Assembly (NCBI RefSeq): GCF_013299165.1
Contig: NZ_JAAFKD010000008.1
Coordinates: 62,001 to 126,000, forward strand
Origin: Microcoleus sp. bin38.metabat.b11b12b14.051
GTDB taxonomy: Bacteria; Cyanobacteriota; Cyanobacteriia; Cyanobacteriales; Microcoleaceae
Length of the DNA stretch: 64,000 nt
Direction of reading: 5' to 3'
Shown here piece by piece: positions 16,270-25,635 of this stretch. Under the pieces are notes generated by a model. That model had not been told where the DNA came from. It made no database searches and saw only the letters and a program-made list of their open reading frames with translations. Within the stretch, counting starts at the first letter, position 1; each line of letters starts with the position of its first letter. A program made the position numbers and the translations under genes.

Positions 16270-17745
16270 ATGTACATCGTACAAATTGCCTCAGAATGCG
16301 CCCCCGTCATCAAAGCAGGGGGTTTGGGCGACGTAGTTTATGGTTTGAGTCGCCAGTTGCAGAATTCCGGCCACACCGTCGAGATTATTCTGCCCAAGTA
16401 CGACTGCATGAGGTATGACCATATTTGGGGGCTGCACGATGCCTATCGGGATCTGGCTGTACCCTGGTACGGCGGCGAAATCCTATGCGATGTGTACTGC
16501 GGCTGGGTGCATGGGGTGTTGTGCTTTTTCATTGAACCTCGATCGCAAGATAACTTTTTTAACCGGGGCTATTATTACGGTGGCAATGATGACAATATGC
16601 GGTTTGCATTTTTTAGCAAAGCTGCTTTAGAATTTTTGCTCAGAAGCAACAAGCGCCCGGATGTGATTCACTGTCACGATTGGCAAACTGGTTTGATTCC
16701 AGTCATGCTGTTTGAAGTTTATAAATACAATTGGATGGAAAATCAGCGAGTCTGCTATACCATTCACAATTTCAAACATCAAGGTATGGGCGGCAGCGAG
16801 GTTTTGCAAGCAACGGGTTTGAATCGAGATGATTATTATTTTCAGTACGATCGCCTCCAAGATAATTTTAACCCCTTTGCCATCAACTTTATGAAAGGGG
16901 GGATTGTCTACTCCAACTTTGTGACGACAGTTTCGCCACACCACGCTTGGGAATCTCACGTCGGCGAGTTCGGCTATGGGTTGGGCCACACTTTGCATAT
17001 ATATCAAGACAAGTTTCGCGGGGTGCTCAACGGCATCGATTACGATGTGTGGAATCCCGAGAGCGATCGCTACATTCCGCAGCACTACACTGCGGATGAT
17101 TTGGCAGGAAAAGCCAAAACTAAAACAGCTTTGCGCGATCGGCTTTTCCTGCGCGATGCTGACAAGCCTATTATTACCTTTATCGGTCGTTTGGACGACC
17201 AAAAAGGCGTTCATCTCGTCCACCACGCAATTTATTACTGTCTGAGCAAAGGCGCGCAATTTGTGCTTTTGGGTTCGGCGACGGAAGCCGGAATTAATTC
17301 GCATTTCCAGCACGAAAAATGGGTTTTAAATGACAATCCAGACTGCCATTTGGAACTTGGTTTTAATGAGGAACTGTCGCACTTAATTTACGCAGGTGCG
17401 GATATCATTGTGGTGCCGAGCAATTACGAACCCTGCGGGCTGACTCAGATGATCGGGTTGCGGTACGGTACAGTGCCTGTGGTGCGCGGTGTGGGCGGTT
17501 TGGTGAATACGGTGTTCGATCGCGATTACGACACCAACCACAGCGCAGAAGAGCGCAACGGCTATGTATTTGAACAAACGGACTACTACGCTTTGGAGTC
17601 GGCGCTCGATCGCGCGATCGGATTGTGGTATGACTACCATGACGAATTTGAAAAACTCATGGTTCAAGGCATGAATTGTGACAATTCGTGGAAATATCCA
17701 GCCAAAGACTACGTGGAAATTTACGAGCTAATTCGACACAAATAA
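16270..17745 (+). CDS. glgA: glycogen synthase, ADP-glucose dependent
   Basis: The 491-residue GT5 enzyme elongates alpha-1,4-glucan from ADP-glucose. KAGGLGDVV at 15-23 is the ADP-glucose-binding signature, HCHDWQTG is in the N-terminal Rossmann domain, and the C-terminal domain has GRLDDQKG and the catalytic PSNYEPCGLTQ stretch with the downstream GG-loop VRGVGGLVNTV. The length fits the cyanobacterial GlgA2-type isoform. GCAGGAAAA precedes ATG 16270. A long hairpin follows the stop. Confidence 0.95.
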   Translation: MYIVQIASECAPVIKAGGLGDVVYGLSRQLQNSGHTVEIILPKYDCMRYDHIWGLHDAYRDLAVPWYGGEILCDVYCGWVHGVLCFFIEPRSQDNFFNRGYYYGGNDDNMRFAFFSKAALEFLLRSNKRPDVIHCHDWQTGLIPVMLFEVYKYNWMENQRVCYTIHNFKHQGMGGSEVLQATGLNRDDYYFQYDRLQDNFNPFAINFMKGGIVYSNFVTTVSPHHAWESHVGEFGYGLGHTLHIYQDKFRGVLNGIDYDVWNPESDRYIPQHYTADDLAGKAKTKTALRDRLFLRDADKPIITFIGRLDDQKGVHLVHHAIYYCLSKGAQFVLLGSATEAGINSHFQHEKWVLNDNPDCHLELGFNEELSHLIYAGADIIVVPSNYEPCGLTQMIGLRYGTVPVVRGVGGLVNTVFDRDYDTNHSAEERNGYVFEQTDYYALESALDRAIGLWYDYHDEFEKLMVQGMNCDNSWKYPAKDYVEIYELIRHK

Positions 17746-17757
17746 TCCGTCAAGCGG

Positions 17758-17798
17758 GGGCTTGACTCACGTCACTAACTGTCCCGTGAGTCAAGCCC
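17758..17798. terminator. hairpin after glgA
   Basis: GGGCTTGACTCACG pairs with CGTGAGTCAAGCCC around a 13-nt loop. The T-tract after it is short, so termination may be weak or the hairpin may mainly protect the mRNA end. Confidence 0.6.
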
Positions 17799-18276
17799 GC
17801 CCCTTTGCCGTATGTAAGGTGTGTGGCCCGAATGTCGAGCTTAGTTTCAAAATCTCGCTCTTTTATCCCGAGGGATATCTGGGATTTTGTGTAAGTGGTG
17901 TGATACCAATTGTGAAAAGTATTTATACATAGCGACATAGGCTGTGCTTAAGCTCGCTGCGGGGGGATTAAGGAAACGACCATGCTGTTTCTATACTCCA
18001 ATATTTTAACAGTTACTATTAAATTGACAATTGCAGTAAGAATTGTGAATTTTATCAGAGAACGTGTCCGGTCGATTAGCATAACAATAACAGTTCGTTC
18101 GTAGTGCGGACTTCAGTCCGCTCTCAAGCTGCGGACTGAAGTCCGCACTACGAACCTTGATTATTGCGGTCAATCGACAGGACAAGATATGATTTATATA
18201 GTATAATGAGCGTTAAATCAGTTTTTGTATACCCACTATATTAATTACGATAAAACATGATTTAGCAACATAACAA
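17799..18276. other. intergenic stretch with one palindromic repeat
   Basis: The region lacks gene signals apart from the near-perfect palindrome at 18097-18155 (GTTCGTAGTGCGGACTTCAG and its complement), a member of the family arrayed at 25.1-25.6 kb. AT-rich sequence before 18277 could hold the promoter of the SGNH hydrolase gene. Confidence 0.6.
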
Positions 18277-19032
18277 ATGAAAAATTCCATCGCAATTATA
18301 TCTATTCTTTTGAATGTATGTTTAATATCTGCAAGCTTGCTTTATGCAGGAGGTCGGGGTTACTTGGGAAGATTTTTGGTGATGGCAAATGCCAATTATT
18401 TAGAACTGCCTACAGATACGCTAAGTTCTCAGTCTTGGTGGCAAGATGAGGTCAAATATCAAGTGGCGGTAACTCAGAATACCAAGATAAAAACTTGTAT
18501 TTTTGGAGATTCGATAACTTCGATGCTGGGCAATACTCTGGGTAATGATTCTTTCAATTTTGCGATCGGTGGGATGAGCGCGATTTCTCAGTTGGAACAG
18601 CTTAAGTTGTTAACGGCGGCTCGAATTAGGTGCGAGCGAGCGATTGTGGCTCTGGGTACAAATGATGCTATTTACAGAACTATGGACGACCAATTTATTA
18701 AAAATATGCAGCAAATAATTATGACTGTTAAAAATGATATGGGAGCGAAACAGGTGGTTTTGCTTCCCGCGTTTTACTCGACTGTTGAAGCCAGTCGCGA
18801 TGTCAGTATTGCTGCTCCTATTCCGAGAGTTGATAAGTTTAATGAGTTGCTGGGTAAAGTTGCTGTTGCTCAAAGGTTATCGGTTGATGGCTCAACTTTA
18901 CAACCGTTATTTGAGGGTAAAGCTTTGAAGGCTGATTTGACTTCGGATGGCGTTCACCTCAATCTTGAGGGTAAAAAACTCTATCGTGAAGCTTTGTTAA
19001 AAATAGTGGATAATTTAGATAAAAAAAAGTAA
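18277..19032 (+). CDS. SGNH/GDSL-family hydrolase, membrane-anchored or exported
   Basis: The 251-residue protein has an N-terminal hydrophobic segment (about 5-24). The SGNH blocks follow: GDSIT with the nucleophile Ser at 79, a Gly in FNFAIGGMS, GTND in block III and DGVHL with Asp and His in block V. The family hydrolyses esters, including O-acetyl groups on polysaccharides. It stands alone on the plus strand between two repeats. Substrate is unknown. Confidence 0.8.
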   Translation: MKNSIAIISILLNVCLISASLLYAGGRGYLGRFLVMANANYLELPTDTLSSQSWWQDEVKYQVAVTQNTKIKTCIFGDSITSMLGNTLGNDSFNFAIGGMSAISQLEQLKLLTAARIRCERAIVALGTNDAIYRTMDDQFIKNMQQIIMTVKNDMGAKQVVLLPAFYSTVEASRDVSIAAPIPRVDKFNELLGKVAVAQRLSVDGSTLQPLFEGKALKADLTSDGVHLNLEGKKLYREALLKIVDNLDKKK

Positions 19033-19065
19033 ATTAGATTATTGAAATGATGGCTGGCTGCTAAT

Positions 19066-19180
19066 TTTTGTGGAAACAGGAAAGATGCCTGTTCTACAAT
19101 AAATAATTCCTGGTTTAAGAAAGAGTCTATTTTAAAAATATATCTTTTGTTAAACAGGCCGGAGAGCCTGTTCAGAATAG
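19066..19180. repeat. GGAACAGGC...GCCTGTTCC-type repeat
   Basis: Two diverged palindromic pieces (AACAGGAAAGATGCCTGTT and AACAGGCCGGAGAGCCTGTT) follow the SGNH gene. Related copies lie at 28.7-28.9 and 30.5 kb. Confidence 0.6.
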
Positions 19181-19219
19181 TCGTATAAGATGTTAATTAA
19201 AATCACATAAATCATCAAT

Positions 19220-20041
19220 ATGGATTTTCCGCAAGCCCGACAACTCTTTTACCAAGAAATTAATCAGCCCGATCGCGCGATCGATCTGGCGAAAGCCGCG
19301 CTGTACGTGGCTTTGGAAGAATACCATAATTTCGATCCCCTGGAGTATCTCAACGTTCTCGACACGATCGCAGGTGAAGTGCGATCGCGCCTCCCGCCAC
19401 AGAATTATCCGCTGCGGATCGTGCAAACTATTAACCGTTATTTATACGAGGATTTGCTGTTTGCGGGGAATGAGGCGGATTATTACGACCCTCGCAATAG
19501 CTTTTTAAATCAAGTGATCGATCGCCGCATGGGAATACCCATTTCTTTGTCTTTGGTTTATTTGGAAGTTGCGAAGCGGATTGATTTTCCGATGGTGGGG
19601 ATTGGGATGCCGGGACATTTTTTAATTAGACCGGATTTTGAGGATGCTGGGATTTTTATTGATGCGTTTAACAAAGGCGAGATATTATTTCCTGAAGATT
19701 GTCAAGAGAGACTTGCTCAAATTTACGGTCAACCGATGGCGTTGGAACCGGCTTTTTTGGCGCCAGTAAGCAGCCGCCAGTTGTTAGGGCGAATGCTGGG
19801 AAATCTGAAGGCTATTTATTTGCAACAGCGGGATGCTGTGAGGGTGTTGGGGGCGATCGAGCGGATTTTGCTGCTATTTCCCCACTCGCTGTTAGAAATG
19901 CGCGATCGCGGAATTCTTTACTATCAACTGGGGCGCTTGGTCGAGGCGCGCTACGATTTGGAAATTTACCTGAGAAATGCTCCGAATGCTGAGGATGCTG
20001 CTGCAATTCGCCAATTGCTGGAACGGATCGATGGGAACTAA
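19220..20041 (+). CDS. SirB1-family protein (transglutaminase-like plus TPR)
   Basis: The 273-residue cytosolic protein has the family core NSFLNQVIDRRMGIPISLSLVY-type region (about 93-115), GMPGHFLIR and FIDAFNKG, which correspond to a transglutaminase-like fold. A C-terminal tetratricopeptide-like helical part follows (about 200-265). The usual catalytic Cys of transglutaminases is not evident at the ISLSLVY position, as is common in this family. Molecular function is unknown. Start ATG 19220 gives the usual family length. Confidence 0.8.
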   Translation: MDFPQARQLFYQEINQPDRAIDLAKAALYVALEEYHNFDPLEYLNVLDTIAGEVRSRLPPQNYPLRIVQTINRYLYEDLLFAGNEADYYDPRNSFLNQVIDRRMGIPISLSLVYLEVAKRIDFPMVGIGMPGHFLIRPDFEDAGIFIDAFNKGEILFPEDCQERLAQIYGQPMALEPAFLAPVSSRQLLGRMLGNLKAIYLQQRDAVRVLGAIERILLLFPHSLLEMRDRGILYYQLGRLVEARYDLEIYLRNAPNAEDAAAIRQLLERIDGN

Positions 20042-20334
20042 AAGTTAAATTTTATCGATCGCATAACATCCCGCGCACCATCCACACTCTATCAACTGCT
20101 GCCCGACCGTCAAATCTGGCTTTTATAAGTTTTGCAAAGCTGTCTCAAATTGTCAAAGCTCAGATCGTAACATATAAACTATCAAGTAACACCTATCTTG
20201 TGATAGGTTAAATTGGCTTGACATGACAGTAAAATAACTAGGTCGTTTACGTAACCCCTGAGTCCACTTTCCCGACTGATACCTACGTATTAGCTCGATC
20301 GAAAAAGTATTTTGACCTAAAGAGGCATAAACTC

Positions 20335-21009
20335 ATGAACTTTAAGTTTCAACAAGGTTATCTCAACGCAATCCAACAGCAGTCAGCTCATTTAACTAAA
20401 AAAATGTCAAAGCGTTTATCATTAGGTTTGGCACTTTTGCTCTCGACAAGTACAGTATTCCTGAGCAGTGGCAAAGCCTTGGCATTAGACAAAGTTACCG
20501 TAAAATACGGTGCTGTTGACGTAACTTTACCGATGAGCGATTTGCAAAGCTTTGCACAAACAGGCAAACCATCATCTCAACTGCAAAGCGTTCTGAGTCT
20601 TGCGAAACAAACTCCCGAATCGGTGCGGGAAATATTAACGCGGGAAGTAGCTTTAGATTCCCAAATAGTATCGCGGCTGGCAAATACTTATTTTGGGGAA
20701 ATTGTTTTCAAACAATTGGGCGAGGTTGCTTATACCCCAGCAACCAAGGCACAAAGCGCGCCGGCACTTCGCGATGCTTTCGTCGCCGCTTCCAAAGATG
20801 GCAAAATATCGCTGATGGAAGTGATGCAAAATTACACTCCTCCGGCTTTAGAAGTTGATGGCAATCAAGCTATGGCTATTTACCAACGAGTGATTAAAGA
20901 CGTGCAAGATTTGCAAGCTATGTATCAGAATTCTGCGGCTTTGCAAAGTACAGCAGGTCAAGCAAGACAAATGATTTGTCAGCCGAATTCATCGGGAAGT
21001 GCGAAATAA
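20335..21009 (+). CDS. DUF1400 protein, exported
   Basis: This 224-residue protein has a signal peptide whose hydrophobic core (LGLALLLSTSTVFLSSG) starts about residue 30, with a likely cleavage after ALA near 50. The following KVTVKYGAVDVTLPMSDLQSFA region is the DUF1400 domain, which in cyanobacteria often precedes an alpha/beta hydrolase domain; here it stands alone with about 170 residues. An internal ATG at 20404 would give a conventional signal peptide, but AGAGG before ATG 20335 favours the longer form. Confidence 0.75.
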   Translation: MNFKFQQGYLNAIQQQSAHLTKKMSKRLSLGLALLLSTSTVFLSSGKALALDKVTVKYGAVDVTLPMSDLQSFAQTGKPSSQLQSVLSLAKQTPESVREILTREVALDSQIVSRLANTYFGEIVFKQLGEVAYTPATKAQSAPALRDAFVAASKDGKISLMEVMQNYTPPALEVDGNQAMAIYQRVIKDVQDLQAMYQNSAALQSTAGQARQMICQPNSSGSAK

Positions 21010-21045
21010 ATATAGCAGTTTTATCTGTCATATTGGCGGAGGTTT

Positions 21046-21461
21046 GGGGTAATGGGTAATCGGTAATCGGTAATCACTGAAAAGCTTGGCTCGTTTCGTA
21101 TCTGGTGTCATACTAATTACCCATTACTTATTACCGATTACAGATTACCAGACCTAGGTCATTTTTTTGAAAAATTCCATAACTGAAATTGCATGAAATC
21201 GGAAATTTCTGATTGAAAATTGATATTTTCTTTCTATTTTCTCTGAGTTTTCAGCAATAACAAATGACAAATTACCAATTACCACCCTTCGGCTTCGCGA
21301 GCGGGTAAAATGACCAATGACCACCCTTCGACTTCGCTCGGGGGGCGAGATGACCAATGACCAATGACCAATGACCAATGACCACCCTTCGACTTCGCTC
21401 GGGGGGCGAGATGACCAATGACCAATGACCAATGATCAATGATCATTGATCAATGATCAAT
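21046..21461. repeat. cluster of heptamer repeats with interleaved CACCCTTCGACTTCGCTCG pieces
   Basis: The stretch includes GGTAATC and TTACCGA units, then many TGACCAA heptamers split by three copies of a block reading ACCACCCTTCGACTTCGCTC. It ends in TGATCAA units at the stop of the SRPBCC gene. No gene is supported. Confidence 0.8.
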
Positions 21462-21925
21462 TACACCTTGCCAAGTTCTTGAGATAATTGCTCGGCTACC
21501 CGTTTGAGTCGGCGGAGTTGGCTTTTCATGTCTTTTTCCGTCCAAGCGGCGGCAAATTGATTGAAACCAAATCTAATTAAAGGATTGGGAATTTGAAATT
21601 CAAAGCGGTTAATTAAGAGAGTTCCTTGGATTTGGGGCTGGCATTCCCAGCGATCGCATCCTTTGAAATATCCGTCGAACCCCCACACAATTAAACCGGG
21701 TTGTCGCTCCAACACAACACTCTCTAAAGTGGGTTGCAAAACGGGAATTTTTATGATAAACAAGCTGCGACTTCCTACAGCAGTATCCCATTCGCCTTCG
21801 GGATCGCAGCGCAGCAAAGGATTGAGCCATTTGTGCATTAAAGTGCGATCGACTATACAGCGCTCCACCAAGGTAGCAGCAGCGCGAATTTCAATGGATT
21901 GCTCGAAAACTTGACGAATTGACAT
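21461..21925 (-). CDS. SRPBCC-superfamily (START-like) protein
   Basis: The 154-residue product begins MSIRQVFEQSIEIRAAA, the first strand and helix of a polyketide-cyclase/START-like helix-grip fold. It continues with DRTLMHKWLNP and a run of beta strands and a long C-terminal helix. Such proteins bind lipids or other hydrophobic ligands in a cavity. ATG 21925 is preferred over an upstream TTG for family-like length. Heptamer repeats adjoin its 3' end. Confidence 0.7.
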   Translation of the reverse strand: MSIRQVFEQSIEIRAAATLVERCIVDRTLMHKWLNPLLRCDPEGEWDTAVGSRSLFIIKIPVLQPTLESVVLERQPGLIVWGFDGYFKGCDRWECQPQIQGTLLINRFEFQIPNPLIRFGFNQFAAAWTEKDMKSQLRRLKRVAEQLSQELGKV

Positions 21926-22073
21926 GGAAACCTGCAACAAGGAGAGTATTACAAGACTTTGCTTACTTTAGAGTTACTTACTTAGTTGTAGCGTCAATTT
22001 TTCCATAAAGTAAAACATTGACACACTCCTAAATACAGTGTATCATCGGGAAATAAGAGTATATATACCGATT

Positions 22074-23291
22074 ATGCAGTTAGTTGAAAGGCACATCATC
22101 AAACCGAATCATAGGTTTTATCGAGAAGCCGATCGACTGTCATGGCTCTGCAAAAATCTTTACAACTCGGCTAACTACATCTACCGTCAAAACTTTTTCG
22201 CCAACCAACAAACAAACGCTCTGGCTGTTTATCACGCGATCAAAGCCAGCGAGGATTACAAAGCACTGCCCGCCAAGGTAGCGCAAACTACCCTCGGTTT
22301 GGTGCTCAAAGCGTGGACTAGCTACCATTTGGCGGTGCGAAACTATCAGGAAGACCCAATTAAATTTAAAGCACCACCGCAAATCCCCCATTATAAAGGT
22401 GCCAGAGAACACAAAAGAGCAGACGGGCGCTATGTAGTTGTATTTAATTGTCAAGCTGTCAGCAAAAGAGCCTTGAAAAAAGGATATGCTCGCCCCTCAG
22501 GGACTAATATTTGGTTGCCCTCAAAAGTGACCTCGATTCTGGAAATCCGGATAGTTCCCAAGGTGGGTTGTTATATTGTCGAGGTCGTTTACGAAAAGTT
22601 AGAACAGCCTTTACAAGTCAATCAGAGAGTAAGTGCCATAGATTTAGGATTAAACAATCTGGCAACATTAACCTACAATGTGGCTGGGTTAGTACCAAAA
22701 ATCTACGACGGACGGGCGATTAAGTCTACCAACCAATACTGCAATCAAGCTTCAGCGACATTAAAATCGTTGCTGCCGGCCGCACAAAAAAACAGTAAAA
22801 AACTTGTTAAATTGTGGCACAAGCGTAATTGCAAAGTGGATTATTACCTCCACACAACGAGTTCGGCAATTATCAAAGAACTCGTCAATCATCAAATTGG
22901 GTTGCTGGTTGTAGGCTGGAACCAAGATTTTAAAGATGGGATTAATCCGGGTCTGGTTGACGGTCAAAAGTTTGCCAGCATTCCCCATCGGCGGTTCGTG
23001 CAAATGTTGCAGTACAAAGCACAACTTGCCGGAATTAAAGTTGTGTTAGTAGAGGAGAGTTACACATCCATCTGTTCGGCATTGGATTTGGAAGCAATTC
23101 AAAAAAAATCAGAGTACATTGGCTGTAGGCTAAAGAGAGGATTGTTCAGAACAAAAACTGGACAACTAATCAATGCAGATGTCAACGGTTCTTTGAATAT
23201 TGGCAGAAAAGCAGTCGGAAATGGGTTTATCCCAAATTCGATAGAGGGTTTTGTAGTTAACCCAGTACGGTTAAAAGCGTACAAACATTGA
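22074..23291 (+). CDS. tnpB: TnpB-family protein of a second, distinct subfamily
   Basis: The 405-residue protein begins MQLVERHIIK, has Asp190 in AIDLGLNNLA (RuvC I), acidic residues in VEESYTS (about 327-328) and Asp369 in INADVNGSLNIGRK (RuvC III). It lacks the four-cysteine zinc ribbon of the other TnpB in this window and belongs to the ESYTS subfamily. It appears full length and unbroken. No tnpA is nearby, and I could not define the transposon ends; the flanks at 22.02-22.07 and 23.30-23.37 kb may include them. Confidence 0.85.
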   Translation: MQLVERHIIKPNHRFYREADRLSWLCKNLYNSANYIYRQNFFANQQTNALAVYHAIKASEDYKALPAKVAQTTLGLVLKAWTSYHLAVRNYQEDPIKFKAPPQIPHYKGAREHKRADGRYVVVFNCQAVSKRALKKGYARPSGTNIWLPSKVTSILEIRIVPKVGCYIVEVVYEKLEQPLQVNQRVSAIDLGLNNLATLTYNVAGLVPKIYDGRAIKSTNQYCNQASATLKSLLPAAQKNSKKLVKLWHKRNCKVDYYLHTTSSAIIKELVNHQIGLLVVGWNQDFKDGINPGLVDGQKFASIPHRRFVQMLQYKAQLAGIKVVLVEESYTSICSALDLEAIQKKSEYIGCRLKRGLFRTKTGQLINADVNGSLNIGRKAVGNGFIPNSIEGFVVNPVRLKAYKH

Positions 23292-23376
23292 ATTTGGGCG
23301 ATGTCTAGATTTGGTGGAACTATTCTTAAAGTTTCGTCTTCTCCCAGTCAAAATCTGACGTTAACCTGAGAAAAAA

Positions 23377-25077
23377 ATGAATGAAACTTGGCAAGAAATA
23401 ACTCAACCGATATCGGGCAAAATAGCGGTCATGTCCGATGGCTTACGCCCCGCTACGCTACGCATTTTGGCACAGGCTCCTGTCGCCCCGAATCCGCTGA
23501 CAGATGCCCAAAACGGAATTAGCAATATATTTCAGGGCTCGACAAGCATTGAAAATCTCGTCTGGGCGATCGGCATCCTGCTAATTGGCTTGATAGTATC
23601 AGCCCTCGTCTCATCTTTAGTGGGGGGATTGCTCAAAAAGACGACCATTGACAACCGCTTAGCTGGTTGGATTACCGGGCGCCCGGAAGGAGAAGGATCT
23701 CCGCAAGTGGAAAAATGGATTTCCACTGCGGTATTCTGGATCATTTTTATCTTTTTCCTAGTCGCCTTTTTCAACAGGCTGAATCTCTCGGCGGTTTCGC
23801 AACCGCTGAATACTTTTCTCAATCAAATTGCTGGTGCTTTGCCGAAGTTAGCCAAAGCCCTAATTTTCTTGGGAATTGCTTGGGTGCTGGCGACAGTTTC
23901 CAAATTGGCTGTATCGCGTGCGATGCGGACTTTTGGGGTAGATGAGCGCTTGAACCAGCAGGTGGGTACTGCACCTACCGAGACTCCTTTGCTGCTGAGC
24001 GATACTCTGGCAAATGCGCTGTATTGGTTCATTTTTCTGCTGTTTTTGCCGTTGGTTCTCGAATCGCTGGATTTACAGCAGGCTCTGCTGCCAGTGAATA
24101 ATTTGCTGAACCAAATTTTGGCGGCAATTCCGAAGATTTTGGAAGCGGTGCTGATTGGGTTTGTCGGCTGGCTGCTGGCTCAAGTTGTGCAGCGGATTGT
24201 CACGAATCTGCTGGCGGCGGCTGGGGCTGACAGTTTGGGCGCTCGCTTTGGGATTTCGCGGAGCTCTGGCGGACAATCGCTGTCGTGGATTATCGGCACA
24301 GTTGTCTATGTGTTGATTTTGATTCCCACGGCGATCGCAGCTTTGAACGCTTTGGACATCCAAGCGATTTCCTTGCCGGCAATCGCGATGCTCAATACGA
24401 TTCTGGGCGCGCTTCCCAACATTTTTACAGCAGCGATAATTCTCGCGATTGCTTACATTTTGGGGCGCTGGATCGGCGATTTGGTGACAAATATCTTGAC
24501 GGGAATTGGCTTTAACAATGTCTTTTCTTGGTTGGGAATGCAGCCGAAACAGCCGCTGCGACTGCCCCCGAGTTCGATCGATCCTGAAGCCACGATTCTT
24601 CAAGAGCCCGAAGTTCCGACTCGCACTCCTTCGGAGTTTGTGGGCATTGTGGTGCAAGTGGGTATTATCCTGTTTGCTGTGGTAGCTGCTACCGACGTGG
24701 TGAAAATTCCAGCGCTGACGGCGATTGTTAGCGGTATTGTGCTGGTTGCAGGTAGGGTTTTATCGGGTTTGGTCGTATTTGCGATCGGCCTGTATTTGGC
24801 GAATTTGGCCTTTGGTTTAATTGCCAGTTCTGGAACTCGTCAAGCGCGGCTGTTGGGTCAAACGGCTCGGATCGCGGTGATTGCATTTGTTGGAGCCTTG
24901 GCGCTGCAACAGATGGGCATTGGCAGCGATATTGTGAATTTGGCCTTTGGACTGTTGCTCGGGGCGATCGCAGTTGGGATTGCTCTAGCATTTGGTTTGG
25001 GCGGGCGCGAGATTGCGGCCGACGAACTTCGCGGATGGTTAGCGTCGTTTAAACAAGATAAGACGCCACGTTTGTAA
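23377..25077 (+). CDS. multi-pass mechanosensitive channel-like protein
   Basis: The 566-residue integral membrane protein has ten or more hydrophobic helices arranged as repeated pairs, each ending in an amphipathic NTFLNQIAGALPKLAKA-like or NNLLNQILAAIPKILEA-like segment (about residues 145, 240 and 340). These match the TM_helix repeats found in CmpX-like mechanosensitive channels. A late GLLLGAIAVGIALAFGLGGRE segment (about 525-545) resembles the pore helix of MscS-like proteins. It probably gates ion flow under membrane tension. A hairpin terminator follows directly. Confidence 0.75.
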   Translation: MNETWQEITQPISGKIAVMSDGLRPATLRILAQAPVAPNPLTDAQNGISNIFQGSTSIENLVWAIGILLIGLIVSALVSSLVGGLLKKTTIDNRLAGWITGRPEGEGSPQVEKWISTAVFWIIFIFFLVAFFNRLNLSAVSQPLNTFLNQIAGALPKLAKALIFLGIAWVLATVSKLAVSRAMRTFGVDERLNQQVGTAPTETPLLLSDTLANALYWFIFLLFLPLVLESLDLQQALLPVNNLLNQILAAIPKILEAVLIGFVGWLLAQVVQRIVTNLLAAAGADSLGARFGISRSSGGQSLSWIIGTVVYVLILIPTAIAALNALDIQAISLPAIAMLNTILGALPNIFTAAIILAIAYILGRWIGDLVTNILTGIGFNNVFSWLGMQPKQPLRLPPSSIDPEATILQEPEVPTRTPSEFVGIVVQVGIILFAVVAATDVVKIPALTAIVSGIVLVAGRVLSGLVVFAIGLYLANLAFGLIASSGTRQARLLGQTARIAVIAFVGALALQQMGIGSDIVNLAFGLLLGAIAVGIALAFGLGGREIAADELRGWLASFKQDKTPRL

Positions 25078-25088
25078 GTCTAAAAAAT

Positions 25089-25119
25089 GGCGTTTGTCAA
25101 GTACAAACGCCTTTTTTTT
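25089..25119 (+). terminator. rho-independent terminator
   Basis: GGCGTTTGT and ACAAACGCC form a 9-bp stem with a 5-nt loop followed by eight Ts, 12 bp after the channel gene stop. Confidence 0.92.
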
Positions 25120-25130
25120 GTGCTTAATTT

Positions 25131-25631
25131 AAGTTCGTAGTGAGGACTTCAGTCCTCTGATTTTGATGAGGACTGAAGTCCTCACTACGAACTTTCCATA
25201 TTTAAGTTCGTAGTGAGGACTTCAGTCCTCTGATTTTGATGAGGACTGAAGTCCTCACTACGAACTTTCCATATTTAAGTTCGTAGTGAGGACTTCAGTC
25301 CTCTGATTTTGATGAGGACTGAAGTCCTCACTACGAACTTTCCATATTTAAGTTCGTAGTGAGGACTTCAGTCCTCTGATTTTGATGAGGACTGAAGTCC
25401 TCACTACGAACTTTCCATATTTAAGTTCGTAGTGAGGACTTCATTCCTCTGATTTTGATAAGGACTGAAGTCCTCACTACGAACTTTCTATATTTAAGTT
25501 CGTAGTGAGGACTTCAGTCCTCTGATTTTGATGAGGACTGAAGTCCTCACTACGAACTTTCCATATTTAAGTTCGTAGCATCGGACTTCATTCCTCTGAT
25601 TTTGATAAGGACTGAAGTCCTCACTACGAAC
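25131..25631. repeat. seven-copy tandem array of a 73-bp palindrome
   Basis: Units start at 25131, 25204, 25277, 25350, 25423, 25496 and 25569. Each is an inverted repeat (AAGTTCGTAGTGAGGACTTC and onward, arms about 27 nt) with a TGATTTTGA centre and a TCCATATTT joint. Copies 1-4 are essentially identical; copies 5 and 7 have a few matching changes (CATTCCTC, GATAAGG). It fills the space between the convergent channel gene and pnkp and ends 4 bp before the pnkp stop. Confidence 0.95.
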
Positions 25632-25635
25632 CAAA

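Noticed and set aside
24073..24657. 194-codon minus-strand frame in the channel gene
   Set aside because: It lies wholly inside the well-supported plus-strand membrane protein gene and is rich in Arg, Gln and Asn typical of antisense frames.
25131..25631. Possible CRISPR array because of regular 73-bp periodicity
   Set aside because: The whole unit repeats, with no unique spacers, each unit is a palindrome, and there are no cas genes in the window.
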